Numbered from the stretch's first letter, positions 1 to 10,335 are shown. The stretch is 64,000 nucleotides of DNA from Polaribacter sp. ALD11 (GCF_002831685.1 NZ_CP025119.1:3186501-3250500), one strand, 5' to 3'. The notes: a model not told the origin generated them from the letters alone. Program-made: numbers and translations.

Positions 1-47
1 TCTGCATATGTAAATTTCCCTTCGGTTTTTAACTTGTCAGTCATCAT
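1..47 (-). CDS. 5' end of a divergent gene, possibly an alpha/beta hydrolase (partial)
   Basis: Reading the minus strand from 47 downward gives two adjacent ATG codons (47-45 and 44-42) and an open frame MMTDKLKTEGKFTYA that runs off the window edge. Only fifteen codons are visible, so no domain can be seen. In Flavobacteriaceae the gene divergent from mraZ is often an alpha/beta hydrolase with a similar short polar N-terminus; that identity is an inference from gene order and not from this sequence. The second ATG could equally be the start. Confidence 0.5.
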   Translation of the reverse strand, partial: MMTDKLKTEGKFTYA

Positions 48-182
48 TCAATTCGTTTTACTTTGGCGCAAATGTAATTCTTTTTTATAAAATAAATGTC
101 GTTTTCATAAATCACTCTATTTCAATTTTTAAGACTACAGATATGCCTTTTTCGTCTTAAAAACAGATTATTTATTAACAAT

Positions 183-212
183 GTGGTTAAAAGTGGTAAA
201 AAGTGGTAAAAT
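183..212 (+). promoter_or_regulatory. Candidate MraZ operator: three 10-bp direct repeats
   Basis: Three consecutive copies of GTGGTWAAAW lie at 183-192, 193-202 and 203-212 with an exact 10-bp period, placing each copy on the same face of the helix. MraZ is known to bind short tandem GTGG/TGGG-containing repeats upstream of its own operon in E. coli and mollicutes. The array ends a few bases upstream of the -7 box at 218-225, where a bound protein would block RNA polymerase. MraZ autoregulation here is inferred from position and motif. Confidence 0.7.
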
Positions 213-217
213 TTATA

Positions 218-225
218 TATTTTTG
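218..225 (+). promoter_or_regulatory. -7 box of the dcw operon promoter
   Basis: TATTTTTG matches the Bacteroidota -7 consensus TAnnTTTG and lies 26 bases before the mraZ GTG. No TTG -33 element sits at normal spacing because that place is occupied by the direct repeats at 183-212. Confidence 0.55.
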
Positions 226-251
226 ATAACTGTTAAAACACGTTTTTATTT

Positions 252-719
252 GTGATAAATCTAATTGGTACATACGAATGTAAGGCAGATGCTAAAGGTA
301 GGGTGATGTTTGCGTCGGCTCTAAAGAAGCAGTTGCAACCAATTTTAAATGAGGGGTTTGTCATAAAAAGAGCAGTTTTTCAACCTTGTTTAGAGTTGTA
401 TTCTATGGAAGAATGGAGTTTAATGATGAATAAGTTGAACAAGCTGAATAAGTTTGTTAAAAAGAATAATGATTTTATTAGAAGGTTTACAGCAGGTGTA
501 AAGGTAGTAGAATTTGATGCTGCTGGTAGAGTTTTAATCCCGAAAGATTTATGTGATTTTGCAGGAATTAAAAAACAAGTTGTTTTGTCTTCAGCGGTTA
601 ATATTATAGAAATCTGGGACAAAGACAATTATGAAAAAGCAATTGATGACGCCGCTTTAGATTTTGCAGATTTAGCTGAAGAAGTAATGGGAAATACAGA
701 ATTAGATGAAGTATCATAG
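252..719 (+). CDS. mraZ: Transcriptional regulator MraZ
   Basis: This is a 155-residue MraZ, a DNA-binding protein that controls the division and cell-wall operon it heads. It has the expected two SpoVT/AbrB-like halves, each with its signature: DAKGRV at 13-18 and DAAGRVLIP at 89-97. The GTG start is required because the next in-frame ATG is residue 19, inside the first DNA-binding half. It overlaps rsmH by 14 nt. The gene follows a repeat array that resembles MraZ binding sites, so autoregulation is likely. The identification is secure from motifs, length and gene order. Confidence 0.95.
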   Translation: MINLIGTYECKADAKGRVMFASALKKQLQPILNEGFVIKRAVFQPCLELYSMEEWSLMMNKLNKLNKFVKKNNDFIRRFTAGVKVVEFDAAGRVLIPKDLCDFAGIKKQVVLSSAVNIIEIWDKDNYEKAIDDAALDFADLAEEVMGNTELDEVS

Positions 720-1605
720 TCCAGTTTTATTAAAAGAAAGCGTAGATGCATTAGCTATTAAAGAAGATGGTGTTTATGTAGATGTTACGTTTGGTGGTGG
801 AGGTCATTCAAGAGAAATTTTGAGCAGACTTGGTGAAAACGGAAGGTTGTTTGGTTTTGATCAAGATCCTGACGCTTTAGAGAATATAATTGATGATGCA
901 CGTTTTACTTTAATACCAGAGAACTTTAGATATATTTCAAGGTTTTTAAGGTTTCATGGTGTGAAAAAAGTAGATGGAGTCTTAGCTGATTTAGGGGTTT
1001 CTTCTCATCAGTTTGATGAGGCTGAACGAGGTTTTTCTACTCGTTTTGACGGTGATTTAGACATGAGAATGAATCAGAAATCTAAGGTTTCTGCGAAGCA
1101 AATTATCGGTAGTTATTCTGAAGAAAAATTAGCAGATATTTTGTTTTTATATGGAGAATTAAGAAATTCTAGAAATATAGCAAAAACGATTGTTGAAAAA
1201 AGGCAAGAAGAAAAAATTGAAACAAGTTTTCAGTTGAAAGAGGTTTTAAAGAAATATTTACCGAATGCAAAAGAACATAAAATTTTAGCTCAAATATTTC
1301 AGGCAATTAGAATTGAAGTAAATGAAGAGTTAGATGTTTTAAAAGAATTCTTAGAACAAATGCCAAATTTATTAAAAGAAGAAGGAAGGTTGAGTGTAAT
1401 CTCATATCATTCTTTAGAAGATAGATTGGTAAAGAGGTTTATAAGAACGGGCATGTTTAGTGGCGAGCCAGAAAAAGATGTTTTTGGAAATATAGATGTT
1501 CCTATGCAAAAAGTAGGGAAATTAATAATACCTAGTCAAGAAGAAATTAACATTAATAATAGAGCGCGTAGTGCTAAATTAAGAATTGCAACTTTAAGTA
1601 AGTAG
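706..1605 (+). CDS. rsmH: 16S rRNA (cytosine(1402)-N(4))-methyltransferase RsmH
   Basis: A 299-residue SAM-dependent methyltransferase that modifies C1402 of 16S rRNA in the small-subunit P site; formerly mraW. Visible motifs are the glycine-rich SAM loop VDVTFGGGGHS at 25-35, the DQDPDAL acidic segment near 52-58, and the family-specific ADLGVSSHQFD at about 94-104. The C-terminal SYHSLEDRLVKRF block is also typical. Its ATG lies inside mraZ (14-nt overlap), and its stop is one base before the ftsL-like ATG, so it is part of a tightly packed operon. Confidence 0.96.
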   Translation: MKYHSPVLLKESVDALAIKEDGVYVDVTFGGGGHSREILSRLGENGRLFGFDQDPDALENIIDDARFTLIPENFRYISRFLRFHGVKKVDGVLADLGVSSHQFDEAERGFSTRFDGDLDMRMNQKSKVSAKQIIGSYSEEKLADILFLYGELRNSRNIAKTIVEKRQEEKIETSFQLKEVLKKYLPNAKEHKILAQIFQAIRIEVNEELDVLKEFLEQMPNLLKEEGRLSVISYHSLEDRLVKRFIRTGMFSGEPEKDVFGNIDVPMQKVGKLIIPSQEEININNRARSAKLRIATLSK

Positions 1606-1606
1606 G

Positions 1607-1936
1607 ATGTCTAAAATTAAAAAAAGTGTATATGATTTTCTAAGAGGAAGTTTCCTTACAGATGAATCTGCTTTTAAAAATTGGCGCATTATAATTTTTG
1701 TAGTTGGTCTGCTTTTAATAATGATTTCAAGTTCTCATAAAGCAGATAAGAAAGTAATAAAAATCTCTGAATTAAATAAATTAAAAAGAGAATTAAGGGC
1801 TGAGTACGTAGATACTGGTACTATTTTGATGAGAATGAAAATGGAATCTAGTGTCAGAGAAAAAGCAAAACATAGAGGCTTAATGCCTTCGAAAACCCCT
1901 CCAAAGAAAATAAAAGTAACCTATAAAAACGATTAA
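1607..1936 (+). CDS. FtsL-like cell division protein
   Basis: A 109-residue bitopic membrane protein in the canonical ftsL position between rsmH and ftsI. A short basic cytoplasmic tail is followed by one transmembrane helix at about 26-42 and a charged, heptad-like periplasmic segment (about 50-90) that could form a coiled coil with an FtsB partner. FtsL proteins scaffold the FtsQLB complex that activates FtsWI. Sequence conservation in this family is low, so the call rests on topology, length and context. It begins one base after the rsmH stop. Confidence 0.8.
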   Translation: MSKIKKSVYDFLRGSFLTDESAFKNWRIIIFVVGLLLIMISSSHKADKKVIKISELNKLKRELRAEYVDTGTILMRMKMESSVREKAKHRGLMPSKTPPKKIKVTYKND

Positions 1937-1938
1937 AA

Positions 1939-3954
1939 TTGGCAACTCACAAAAAAAGCATCCTTACTAAATTCTACTTGGTAGCTGCTTTTATGACTTT
2001 GTTTTTGTTGGCTATTATTTTTAGAGTTATCAATCTTCAATATGTTCAGGGAAATGAATATAGAAAATTAGCAACAGAACTTACAATTAGGCAAGACACT
2101 ATTTATGCAAATAAAGGAAATGTGTATGCTGCAGATGGTAACTTGTTGGCAACTTCTATGTCTAAGTTTAATATTTTTATGGACTTAGTTACCGTAGATG
2201 GTACTGTTTTTGAAGAAAATATCGTAGAATTATCTACAGAGCTTTCTAAAATGTTGGGGCGTTCTTCTAGTTATTATCAGAAAAGATTAAGAGCTGCTAA
2301 GAATAAAAAAAGACGCTACTTTTTAATTGCGAGAAATATTGGGTATACAGATTATTTAAAGATGAGAAAATTTCCAATTTTTAAATTGGGAGTTTATAAA
2401 GGTGGTTTTATAGCAAAACACAGAACAGAGCGAGCGCATCCAATAGGTAAAATTGCTGAAAGAACTATTGGTTATGACGATTTTAGGGGAGAAGCAGGAA
2501 TTGAAGGTGCTTTTGCAGATTATATGCAGGGTGAAAATGGGTTGAGATGGGAGCAGAAAATTGCTAAAAATCAATGGAAACCAATTACTGATTTTAATGA
2601 AAAAGAGCCAATTGATGGTCATGATATTATTACAACTATTGATGTAAATATTCAAGATATTACCCACCATGCTTTGTTAAGAACGCTCGAGTCTTTTGAG
2701 GCAGATCATGGTTGTGCGGTTGTCATGGAAACTGCAACAGGAGAAATTAAAGCAATTTCTAACTTAGGGAGAACATCGAAAGGAAAATATTTCGAAAAAA
2801 GAAATTACGCAGTTTGGGAAAGTCATGAGCCTGGTTCTACATTTAAATTGGCAAGTTTAATGGCCGCTTTAGATGATAAAGTAGTAGATACATCTACTGT
2901 TATAGATACAGAAAAAGGTAGAATTTACATTCACGGTTCTAAAGTAGAAGATTCTCATAGAGGCGGTTATGGTAAGATTTCTGTGGCTAGAGTTTTTGAA
3001 GTTTCTTCTAATGTAGGTATTGTTAAAATGATTAAAAAACATTACGATCATCAGCCAGAGAAATTTATAGAGAAATTAAAAGCATACGGATTTACAAAGC
3101 CAATTGGTTTTGAAATTAAGGGAGAAGGAATTCCTGTGGTTCCAAAACCTTCAGATAAAAGATGGAATAAAATTTCTTTAGAATGGATGTCTTGGGGGTA
3201 TGGAATTTCAGTTACACCAATGCAGACTCTAATGTTTTACAATGCTGTTGCAAATAACGGAGTGATGGTGAAGCCGAGATTTGTTAAAGAGTTAAGAAGA
3301 CAGGATAAAACGGAGAAGATTTTTGAAACCGTTATTGTAAATCCAAAAATTGCTTCTGATGAAACTTTAAGTAAAGTTAGAAAAGTAATGGAAAATGCAG
3401 TTGTTAAAGGAACAGGAAGAAATATATATTCTCCAAATTTTTCTATGGCAGGAAAAACAGGAACTGCTAAAAAGTATCTTCCAAAACATATTGATGAAAA
3501 CGGTAAAACGGTGTATGCTGGGTATTCTAATAAACATTATGTGGCTTCATTTGCAGGTTTTTTTCCTGCAGATAAACCTAAATATTCATGTATTGTGGTA
3601 ATTCATGATCCGAAAAAAGAAAAAGGATATTATGGTGCTACTGTTGCTGGACCCGTTTTTAAAGAAATTGCGCAGAAAATTTATACTACAACTCCTATAG
3701 ACAACCAGTCTGTAGAAGATAAAGTCAATTTTGAAGAAATTGAAAAAAAATATTCAGCATACGATGATAAGTTAAATAAAAATTATACAGAAGTTCCTAA
3801 TGTTAAAGGGATGTCTGGTATGGATGCTTTGTCTTTGTTAGAGAACATCGGTTTAAAAGTAAAAGTTTCTGGGGTTGGTAAGGTTGAATATCAATCTTTA
3901 AAAAAAGGAGAGAAATTAATAAAAGGAAATACAATCACGTTAAAATTATCTTAG
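1939..3954 (+). CDS. ftsI: Penicillin-binding protein, septal transpeptidase FtsI (PBP3 type)
   Basis: A 671-residue class B PBP that cross-links septal peptidoglycan with FtsW. It has an N-terminal membrane anchor (about 11-33), a dimerisation region, and a transpeptidase domain with STFK at 300-303 (catalytic serine), SSN at 356-358 and KTG at 506-508. A C-terminal PASTA domain (about 617-671, VPNVKGMSGMDAL) follows, as in many Bacteroidota and Gram-positive homologues. The start is TTG at 1939: an in-frame stop lies just upstream at 1924, and the next ATG (residue 18) would remove the cytoplasmic tail and cut into the anchor. Confidence 0.93.
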   Translation: MATHKKSILTKFYLVAAFMTLFLLAIIFRVINLQYVQGNEYRKLATELTIRQDTIYANKGNVYAADGNLLATSMSKFNIFMDLVTVDGTVFEENIVELSTELSKMLGRSSSYYQKRLRAAKNKKRRYFLIARNIGYTDYLKMRKFPIFKLGVYKGGFIAKHRTERAHPIGKIAERTIGYDDFRGEAGIEGAFADYMQGENGLRWEQKIAKNQWKPITDFNEKEPIDGHDIITTIDVNIQDITHHALLRTLESFEADHGCAVVMETATGEIKAISNLGRTSKGKYFEKRNYAVWESHEPGSTFKLASLMAALDDKVVDTSTVIDTEKGRIYIHGSKVEDSHRGGYGKISVARVFEVSSNVGIVKMIKKHYDHQPEKFIEKLKAYGFTKPIGFEIKGEGIPVVPKPSDKRWNKISLEWMSWGYGISVTPMQTLMFYNAVANNGVMVKPRFVKELRRQDKTEKIFETVIVNPKIASDETLSKVRKVMENAVVKGTGRNIYSPNFSMAGKTGTAKKYLPKHIDENGKTVYAGYSNKHYVASFAGFFPADKPKYSCIVVIHDPKKEKGYYGATVAGPVFKEIAQKIYTTTPIDNQSVEDKVNFEEIEKKYSAYDDKLNKNYTEVPNVKGMSGMDALSLLENIGLKVKVSGVGKVEYQSLKKGEKLIKGNTITLKLS

Positions 3955-3955
3955 T

Positions 3956-5419
3956 CTGAAAAATTTAAAAGACATATTATATAAGGTTTCAATAAATCAA
4001 GTTTTTGGTAACACAAATGTTGATGTGAAAAGTCTTGTTTTCGATTCTAGAAAAGTTGAAGAGAACGATGTTTTTATAGCTCAAAAAGGTGTTTCTGTAG
4101 ATGGGCATTTATATATTGATAAAGCGATACATTTAGGTGCAATTGTAATTATTTGTGAAGATTTTCCGGAGGAACAAAAAGCAGGAATTACCTATGTTCA
4201 GGTTGCTGATGCAAATGTTTCTTTGGCTATTATGGCTTCCAATTTTTATGACAACCCTTCTTCTAAAATTCCATTGGTTGGTGTAACTGGTACAAATGGT
4301 AAAACTACAATTGCTTCACTTTTATATCAGTTATTTAAAAAAGCAGGGTATAAAGTTGGTTTGTTATCGACGGTTAAAGTTATGGTTGATGAAACTGAAT
4401 TTAAAGCAACACATACAACACCAGATTCTGTAACAATCAATTTGTATTTAGATAAAATGATTGATGCTGGTGTAGATTACTGTTTTATGGAAGTGAGTTC
4501 TCATGGAATTCATCAAAAAAGAACAGAAGGGTTAACTTTTGCTGGCGGAATTTTTACAAACTTATCTCATGATCATTTAGATTACCACGATACGTTTGCT
4601 GAATATAGAGATGTAAAAAAATATTTTTTCGATTCTTTACCAAAAACTGCTTTTGCGCTCACAAATATAGACGATAAGAATGGCGACTTTATGTTGCAAA
4701 ACACCAAAGCTAAAAAGAAAACCTACGCTTTAAAAACGTTGGCAGATTTTAAGGTTAAGATTTTAGAAAAACAATTATCTGGAACTTTAATTTCTGTGGA
4801 TGGAACTGAAGTTTGGACAAAGTTAATAGGTGTTTTTAATATTTATAATTTAACTGCAATTATTGCAACTGCAGAATTATTAGGGTTAGAAAAACTAGAA
4901 GTTTTAACAATTGTTAGTGCGTTAGAAAGTGTTAGTGGGCGTTTTGAGTATGTAGTTTCAAGTGACGGAGTAACTGCAATTATAGATTATGCACACACGC
5001 CAGATGCATTAAAAAATGTATTAGAAACTATTAATGATATTAGAACCAATAATGAAAAAGTAATTACAGTTGTTGGTTGTGGTGGTGATAGAGATAAAAG
5101 TAAAAGACCAAAAATGGCACATATTGCTTCACAATTAAGTAATCAAGTAATTTTTACGTCAGACAATCCAAGAACAGAAAACCCACAAACTATTTTAGAT
5201 GAAATGGAAGTTGGGGTTTCATCAGAAAACTATAAAAAAACATTAACAGTTTTAGAAAGAAGACAAGCAATTAAAACGGCTTGTAAATTTTCTGAAACGG
5301 GAGACATTATACTTATTGCCGGAAAAGGACATGAAAATTATCAAGAAATTAATGGCGTTCGTGCTCATTTTGATGATTTAGAAGAAGTGAAGAGTTGTTT
5401 CAATCAGTTAAAAAATTAG
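3956..5419 (+). CDS. murE: UDP-N-acetylmuramoyl-L-alanyl-D-glutamate--2,6-diaminopimelate ligase MurE
   Basis: A Mur ligase that adds the third stem-peptide residue. TGTNGKTT (111-118, counted from CTG 3956) binds ATP, and DNPR (403-406) is the meso-diaminopimelate recognition motif, indicating a DAP-type wall. The first conventional start is GTG 4025, but the frame is open back to a stop at 3941. The codons from 3956 encode a normal MurE N-terminus ([17 protein letters not shown]). The only start-like codon there is CTG 3956, directly after the ftsI stop, giving 487 residues, the usual MurE length. Translation from CTG is inference; a GTG 4025 start would remove the first beta strand. Confidence 0.88.
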   Translation: MKNLKDILYKVSINQVFGNTNVDVKSLVFDSRKVEENDVFIAQKGVSVDGHLYIDKAIHLGAIVIICEDFPEEQKAGITYVQVADANVSLAIMASNFYDNPSSKIPLVGVTGTNGKTTIASLLYQLFKKAGYKVGLLSTVKVMVDETEFKATHTTPDSVTINLYLDKMIDAGVDYCFMEVSSHGIHQKRTEGLTFAGGIFTNLSHDHLDYHDTFAEYRDVKKYFFDSLPKTAFALTNIDDKNGDFMLQNTKAKKKTYALKTLADFKVKILEKQLSGTLISVDGTEVWTKLIGVFNIYNLTAIIATAELLGLEKLEVLTIVSALESVSGRFEYVVSSDGVTAIIDYAHTPDALKNVLETINDIRTNNEKVITVVGCGGDRDKSKRPKMAHIASQLSNQVIFTSDNPRTENPQTILDEMEVGVSSENYKKTLTVLERRQAIKTACKFSETGDIILIAGKGHENYQEINGVRAHFDDLEEVKSCFNQLKN

Positions 5420-5424
5420 TAAAC

Positions 5425-6651
5425 ATGCTGTATTATTTATTTCAATATTTAGAAAGTCAATTTAGTTTTCCAGGAGCAAGTGTGTTTCAGTTTATCACAT
5501 TTAGAGCTGCAGCGGCTTTTATTTTCTCTTTACTAATTTCGGCAATTTATGGTAAAAGAATTATCAATTTTTTACAAAAACAGCAGGTTGGTGAGTCTAT
5601 TAGAGATCTTGGTTTAGAAGGTCAGGTTCAAAAAGCGGGTACGCCAACAATGGGTGGAATTATTGTCATTCTAGCTACCTTAATTCCGGTGCTTTTATTA
5701 GCTAAATTAGATAATATTTATGTAGTTATTTTGATAATTACAACCGTTTGGATGGGTTTAATAGGTTTTCTAGATGATTATATTAAAGTATTTAAGAAAG
5801 ACAAAGCTGGCTTAAAAGGACGGTTTAAAATTCTTGGGCAAGTTGGCTTAGGAATTATTGTAGGTTCTATGTTATATTTTCATGACGATGTAACTATTAA
5901 AGAGCAATTACCTATAGAACAACAAGTAATGCAAGATAACGGAAGGACAAAGGTTTTTGGGGAGGTTCATAAATCTACTAAAACAACAGTTCCTTTCTTA
6001 AAAGATAATGAATTAGATTATACAAAAGCTTTGAGTTTCTTGGGTGAAGGCTATGAAAAATACGGGTGGATTGTTTTCATCTTTATCGTTGTTTTTATCG
6101 TTACAGGAATTTCAAACGGAGCAAATTTAACAGACGGAATTGATGGTTTAGCCGCAGGTTCATCTGCAATTATAGTGATAACACTCGCTGTTTTTGCATG
6201 GGTTTCTGGAAATATCATTTTCGCAGATTATTTAGACGTCATGTATATACCTAATTCCGGAGAAATGACCGTTTTTATACTTGCTTTTGCAGGTGCTTTA
6301 ATTGGGTTTCTTTGGTATAATACCTATCCAGCTCAGGTTTTTATGGGAGATACGGGTAGTTTAACTATTGGAGGAATTATAGCGGTTATAGCAATTGCCA
6401 TTAGAAAAGAATTGTTGTTGCCAATTTTAGCAGGAATTTTTGTTATCGAAAATTTGTCTGTAATCATGCAAGTTTCTTGGTTTAAATACACGAAAAAGAA
6501 GTTTGGAGAAGGAAGAAGAGTCTTTAGAATGGCACCATTACATCACCATTATCAAAAATTAAGTTACCACGAAAGTAAAATTGTAGTCCGTTTTTGGATT
6601 ATAGGAATTCTTTTAGCAGTATTTACAATTGTCACTTTAAAATTAAGATAA
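5425..6651 (+). CDS. mraY: Phospho-N-acetylmuramoyl-pentapeptide-transferase MraY
   Basis: A 408-residue polytopic enzyme that makes lipid I from UDP-MurNAc-pentapeptide and undecaprenyl phosphate. Conserved signatures are FLDDY (catalytic Asp pair at about 117-118), [19 protein letters not shown] and APLHHHYQ. A hydrophilic insertion of about 55 residues between helices (around 155-210), absent from the shorter E. coli enzyme, is typical of Bacteroidota MraY. I start at ATG 5425, six bases after the murE stop; the longer in-frame TTG at 5395 would overlap murE and add a non-homologous tail. Confidence 0.95.
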   Translation: MLYYLFQYLESQFSFPGASVFQFITFRAAAAFIFSLLISAIYGKRIINFLQKQQVGESIRDLGLEGQVQKAGTPTMGGIIVILATLIPVLLLAKLDNIYVVILIITTVWMGLIGFLDDYIKVFKKDKAGLKGRFKILGQVGLGIIVGSMLYFHDDVTIKEQLPIEQQVMQDNGRTKVFGEVHKSTKTTVPFLKDNELDYTKALSFLGEGYEKYGWIVFIFIVVFIVTGISNGANLTDGIDGLAAGSSAIIVITLAVFAWVSGNIIFADYLDVMYIPNSGEMTVFILAFAGALIGFLWYNTYPAQVFMGDTGSLTIGGIIAVIAIAIRKELLLPILAGIFVIENLSVIMQVSWFKYTKKKFGEGRRVFRMAPLHHHYQKLSYHESKIVVRFWIIGILLAVFTIVTLKLR

Positions 6652-6652
6652 A

Positions 6653-7987
6653 GTGAAGAGGTTAGTAATACTCGGCGGAGGAGAAAGTGGTGTTGGTACA
6701 GCTATTTTAGGAAAACAAAAAGGGTACGAAGTTTTTGTTTCAGATAAAGGAGAAATATCAAAAAAATATAAACAAGTTCTTTTAAATAACGAGATAGATT
6801 TTGAGGAGAAAAATCATACAGAAAGCAAAATTTTAAATGCAGATGTAGTGATGAAAAGTCCTGGAATTCCAGATAAGGTTCCTTTAATTTTAAAATTGAA
6901 AGAAAAAGGAATAAAAATAATTTCAGAAATTGAGTTTGCATCGAAATACACAACTGCAAATATTATAGGAATTACGGGTTCAAACGGAAAAACAACTACG
7001 ACGTTATTAATGCATCATATTTTAAAAGGCGCAGGTTTTAATGTTGGTGTTGCTGGTAATATTGGCGATAGTTTTGCGCAACAAGTTGCCCAAGAATCGT
7101 ATGATAATTATGTGTTAGAATTAAGTAGTTTTCAGTTAGACGGAATTGAGAACTTCAATAGTCATATTGCAATTTTAACAAATATAACACCAGATCATTT
7201 AGACAGGTACGAATATAATTTTGAGAAATATATAGATTCAAAATTTAGAATTACAAAGAATCAAAAAGCGACCGATTACTTAATTTATGATGCAGATAAT
7301 GAAGCAATCAATAATTGGTTAAAAAAGAATAAAACAAAAGCAAAATTAGTTCCGTTTTCTATAGAAAGAGAATTAGAATACGGTGCTTTTTTGAAAAACA
7401 ATAACATTACAATCAACATAAATAAAGACACTTTTAATATGCCTATATCAGCTTTAACAGTAAAGGGAAAACATAACGTTAAAAATGCAATGGCTGCTAC
7501 AATGGCGGCACAATTATTAAATGCTAGAAAGCAGGCGATTAAAGAAAGTTTAGAAGATTTTGAAGGAGTAGAACATCGTTTAGAGAATGTTGGAAAAGTA
7601 AATGGTGTTGAATATATTAATGACTCTAAAGCTACCAATGTAAATGCAACTTTCTATGCTTTAGAGTGTATGGATAGACAAACTGTTTGGATTGTTGGTG
7701 GTGTTGATAAAGGAAATGATTACAATGATTTGTTGCCTTTGGTAAGAGAAAAGGTAAAGGCAATTGTTTGTTTAGGTATAGATAATGAAAAAATAAAAAA
7801 CATGTTTGGCAACGTAGTTGATATTGTTGTAGAGACTGCGGGAGCCGAAGAGGCTGTTAAAGTAGCGCATAAATTATCTGAATCTGGAGATGCTGTTTTA
7901 TTGTCGCCAGCTTGTGCAAGTTTCGATTTGTTTGAGAATTATGAAGATAGAGGTCGTCAATTTAAAGCAGCAGTAAGAGACTTGTAA
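6653..7987 (+). CDS. murD: UDP-N-acetylmuramoylalanine--D-glutamate ligase MurD
   Basis: A 444-residue Mur ligase adding D-glutamate to UDP-MurNAc-L-Ala. It has the N-terminal nucleotide-sugar fold with LGGGESGVG (about 7-15), the ATP loop ITGSNGKTTT at 107-116, and the central LTNITPDHLDR block. The GTG start at 6653, one base after the mraY stop, is forced by the GGGESGVG motif lying only seven residues in; the next ATG is far downstream. Confidence 0.96.
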   Translation: MKRLVILGGGESGVGTAILGKQKGYEVFVSDKGEISKKYKQVLLNNEIDFEEKNHTESKILNADVVMKSPGIPDKVPLILKLKEKGIKIISEIEFASKYTTANIIGITGSNGKTTTTLLMHHILKGAGFNVGVAGNIGDSFAQQVAQESYDNYVLELSSFQLDGIENFNSHIAILTNITPDHLDRYEYNFEKYIDSKFRITKNQKATDYLIYDADNEAINNWLKKNKTKAKLVPFSIERELEYGAFLKNNNITININKDTFNMPISALTVKGKHNVKNAMAATMAAQLLNARKQAIKESLEDFEGVEHRLENVGKVNGVEYINDSKATNVNATFYALECMDRQTVWIVGGVDKGNDYNDLLPLVREKVKAIVCLGIDNEKIKNMFGNVVDIVVETAGAEEAVKVAHKLSESGDAVLLSPACASFDLFENYEDRGRQFKAAVRDL

Positions 7988-8066
7988 AAAGGTATAATCG
8001 TTTAATTAAAGTGAAGTCAAAATTTATTTATACAAAACCAATAACCTAGGAAACTAGAAACTTATA

Positions 8067-9257
8067 ATGAAAACTATTTTTCAACATATAAAAGGAGATA
8101 AAACCATTTGGGCAATTGTTGCTGCTTTGGCAATATTCTCATTTATGCCTGTGTATAGCGCAAGTACAAACTTGGTGTATGTTGTAGGTTCTGGTTCTAC
8201 ATTTGGGTATTTAGTAAAGCACATGGTTTTATTAATTATGGGTTTTTCAATTATCTATGGTGTACATAAAATTCCGTATAGATATTTTTCTGGAGGAGCT
8301 GTTTTAATGTTGCCAATAGTAATTATTTTGCTAATTTTTACGTTAGCACAAGGAACCACAATTGGTGGAGCAAATGCAAGTAGATGGATTCGGATTCCGT
8401 TTGTAGGTATTGGCTTTCAGACATCTACATTGGCTGGTTTAGTTTTAATGGTTTTTGTAGCAAGGTATTTGGCTAGAAATAAAGAAAAAGAAATTAAATT
8501 TAAAGAAAGTCTGTTACAGTTGTGGTTGCCAGTAGGACTGGTTTTAATTTTGATTTTACCAGCCAATTTTTCGACAACAGCTATTATTTTTACAATGATT
8601 TTAGTCATGGTTTTTATTGGTGGCTACCCTTTAAAGTACATTGGTTTTATACTAGGTGCAGGAATTTTAGCATTGTCTTTTTTTATATTAATTGCAAAAG
8701 CGTTTCCAGATGCAATGCCAAATAGGGTTCAAACCTGGCAAAGTAGAATAGAAAGTTTTTCGGGAGAAGAAGGTAAAGAGGCATACCAAGTAGAAAAAGC
8801 AAAAATAGCAATTGCAACTGGTGGTCCATTAGGAGTTGGTCCTGGTAAAAGTGTTCAGAAAAACTTTTTACCACAATCATCATCAGATTTTATTTATGCA
8901 ATTATTGTTGAAGAATATGGTCTTTTGGGAGCAATTACAGTAGTGTTTGTGTATTTTTTATTACTCTTTAGAGTCTTTGTTGTTTTAAAGAAAACGACAA
9001 CAATTTTTGGAACATTATTAGTAGTAGGTGTTGGTTTGCCTATTATTTTTCAGGCAATAATAAATATGGCAGTAGCTACTAATTTATTTCCTGTAACAGG
9101 ACAAACTTTACCGCTAATTAGTAGTGGAGGTACTTCTATTTGGATGACGTGTTTTGCACTTGGAATGATTTTAAGCGTAAGTGCATCAAAAGAAGAAACA
9201 GAAGAAGATATTTTAGATGATAACCCTTTAGATATTTTACATGAAACAATCGCTTAA
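8067..9257 (+). CDS. ftsW: Peptidoglycan glycosyltransferase FtsW
   Basis: A 396-residue SEDS-family membrane protein with about ten hydrophobic helices. It polymerises lipid II at the septum together with FtsI. Recognisable blocks are the first-helix region, [29 protein letters not shown] and EEYGLLGA, followed by [12 protein letters not shown] near the C-terminus. Context within the dcw cluster favours FtsW over RodA. The 79-bp gap before it is the largest inside the cluster before ftsZ. Its last 17 bases overlap murG. Confidence 0.95.
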   Translation: MKTIFQHIKGDKTIWAIVAALAIFSFMPVYSASTNLVYVVGSGSTFGYLVKHMVLLIMGFSIIYGVHKIPYRYFSGGAVLMLPIVIILLIFTLAQGTTIGGANASRWIRIPFVGIGFQTSTLAGLVLMVFVARYLARNKEKEIKFKESLLQLWLPVGLVLILILPANFSTTAIIFTMILVMVFIGGYPLKYIGFILGAGILALSFFILIAKAFPDAMPNRVQTWQSRIESFSGEEGKEAYQVEKAKIAIATGGPLGVGPGKSVQKNFLPQSSSDFIYAIIVEEYGLLGAITVVFVYFLLLFRVFVVLKKTTTIFGTLLVVGVGLPIIFQAIINMAVATNLFPVTGQTLPLISSGGTSIWMTCFALGMILSVSASKEETEEDILDDNPLDILHETIA

Positions 9258-10335
9258 CATATTAATTTCTGGAGGTGGAACTGGCGGGCATATTTACCCT
9301 GCAATTGCAATAGCAAATGAATTAAAGTTTCGTTATCCTAATGCAAAATTTCTTTTTATCGGAGCAAAAGATAAAATGGAAATGGAAAAAGTACCACAAG
9401 CGGGTTATGAAATTAAAGGATTGTGGATTTCTGGAATTCAAAGAAAGTTAACGAAAGATAATTTGTCTTTTCCTTTTAAATTGATGAATAGTTTATGGAA
9501 TGCTTCAAAGATAATTAAAAAATTTAAGCCAGATATTGCGATTGGTACAGGGGGGTTTGCAAGCGGACCAACATTAATTATGGCGGGTAGAAAGAGAATT
9601 CCTACATTAATTCAAGAACAGAATTCATACCCAGGAATTACCAATAAATTATTAAGTAAGAAAGCAAAAAAAATTTGTGTTGCATACGATAATTTAGATC
9701 GTTTTTTTCCTTTAGATAAAATAGTAAAAACAGGAAACCCTGTTCGTCAAGATTTATTGTCTATCGATTCTAAAAGAGAAGAAGGTAAAAACTTTTTTAA
9801 ATTAGATGATACAAAGAAAACTGTTTTGGTTCTAGGTGGAAGTTTAGGGGCGAGAAAAATAAATCAATTAGTAGAAAGTAATTTAAATTTCTTTAAAGAT
9901 CAAGGAATTCAGGTTATTTGGCAATGTGGAAAACTATATTTTGAAGAGTATAAGAAATATAATGAGTTAGCACATGTACAAGTGTATCAATTTATTAATA
10001 GAATGGATTTTGGTTATGCTGCTGCTGATATAATTATCTCTAGAGCTGGTGCAAGTTCAGTTTCAGAATTATGTATTGTTGGTAAGCCAGTTGTGTTTGT
10101 TCCTTCACCAAACGTTGCAGAAGATCATCAAACAAAAAATGCGAAATCTATTGTAGAAAAAGATGCCGCTTTAATGATAAAAGAAAGTGAATTAGATACC
10201 TTTTCAGTGGTGTTCGAATCATTGTTAAAGGATATTGAAAAGCAACAAGTTTTATCAGAAAATATTAAAAAATTAGCACTACCAAGTGCAACAAAAGATA
10301 TTGTTGACGAAGTTGAAAAATTATTAAAAAAGTGA
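9241..10335 (+). CDS. murG: UDP-N-acetylglucosamine--N-acetylmuramyl-(pentapeptide) pyrophosphoryl-undecaprenol GlcNAc transferase MurG
   Basis: A 364-residue GT28 glycosyltransferase that converts lipid I to lipid II on the inner face of the membrane. The lipid-binding glycine loop [10 protein letters not shown] (about 12-21), the second glycine loop [12 protein letters not shown] and the UDP-GlcNAc site [10 protein letters not shown] are all present. The start lies 17 nt inside ftsW and the stop overlaps murC by 4 nt, suggesting translational coupling. Confidence 0.96.
   Translation: MKQSLNILISGGGTGGHIYPAIAIANELKFRYPNAKFLFIGAKDKMEMEKVPQAGYEIKGLWISGIQRKLTKDNLSFPFKLMNSLWNASKIIKKFKPDIAIGTGGFASGPTLIMAGRKRIPTLIQEQNSYPGITNKLLSKKAKKICVAYDNLDRFFPLDKIVKTGNPVRQDLLSIDSKREEGKNFFKLDDTKKTVLVLGGSLGARKINQLVESNLNFFKDQGIQVIWQCGKLYFEEYKKYNELAHVQVYQFINRMDFGYAAADIIISRAGASSVSELCIVGKPVVFVPSPNVAEDHQTKNAKSIVEKDAALMIKESELDTFSVVFESLLKDIEKQQVLSENIKKLALPSATKDIVDEVEKLLKK

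Noticed and set aside
183..212. Three short direct repeats as a possible CRISPR array
   Set aside because: Units are only 10 bp with no spacers and lie in a promoter; the MraZ-site reading explains them.
5395..5424. TTG start for mraY
   Set aside because: It adds ten residues that overlap murE; ATG 5425 gives the usual MraY N-terminus.
7285..7638. Minus-strand ORF of 117 codons inside murD
   Set aside because: Antisense shadow of a conserved Mur ligase; no homologous look, no promoter.
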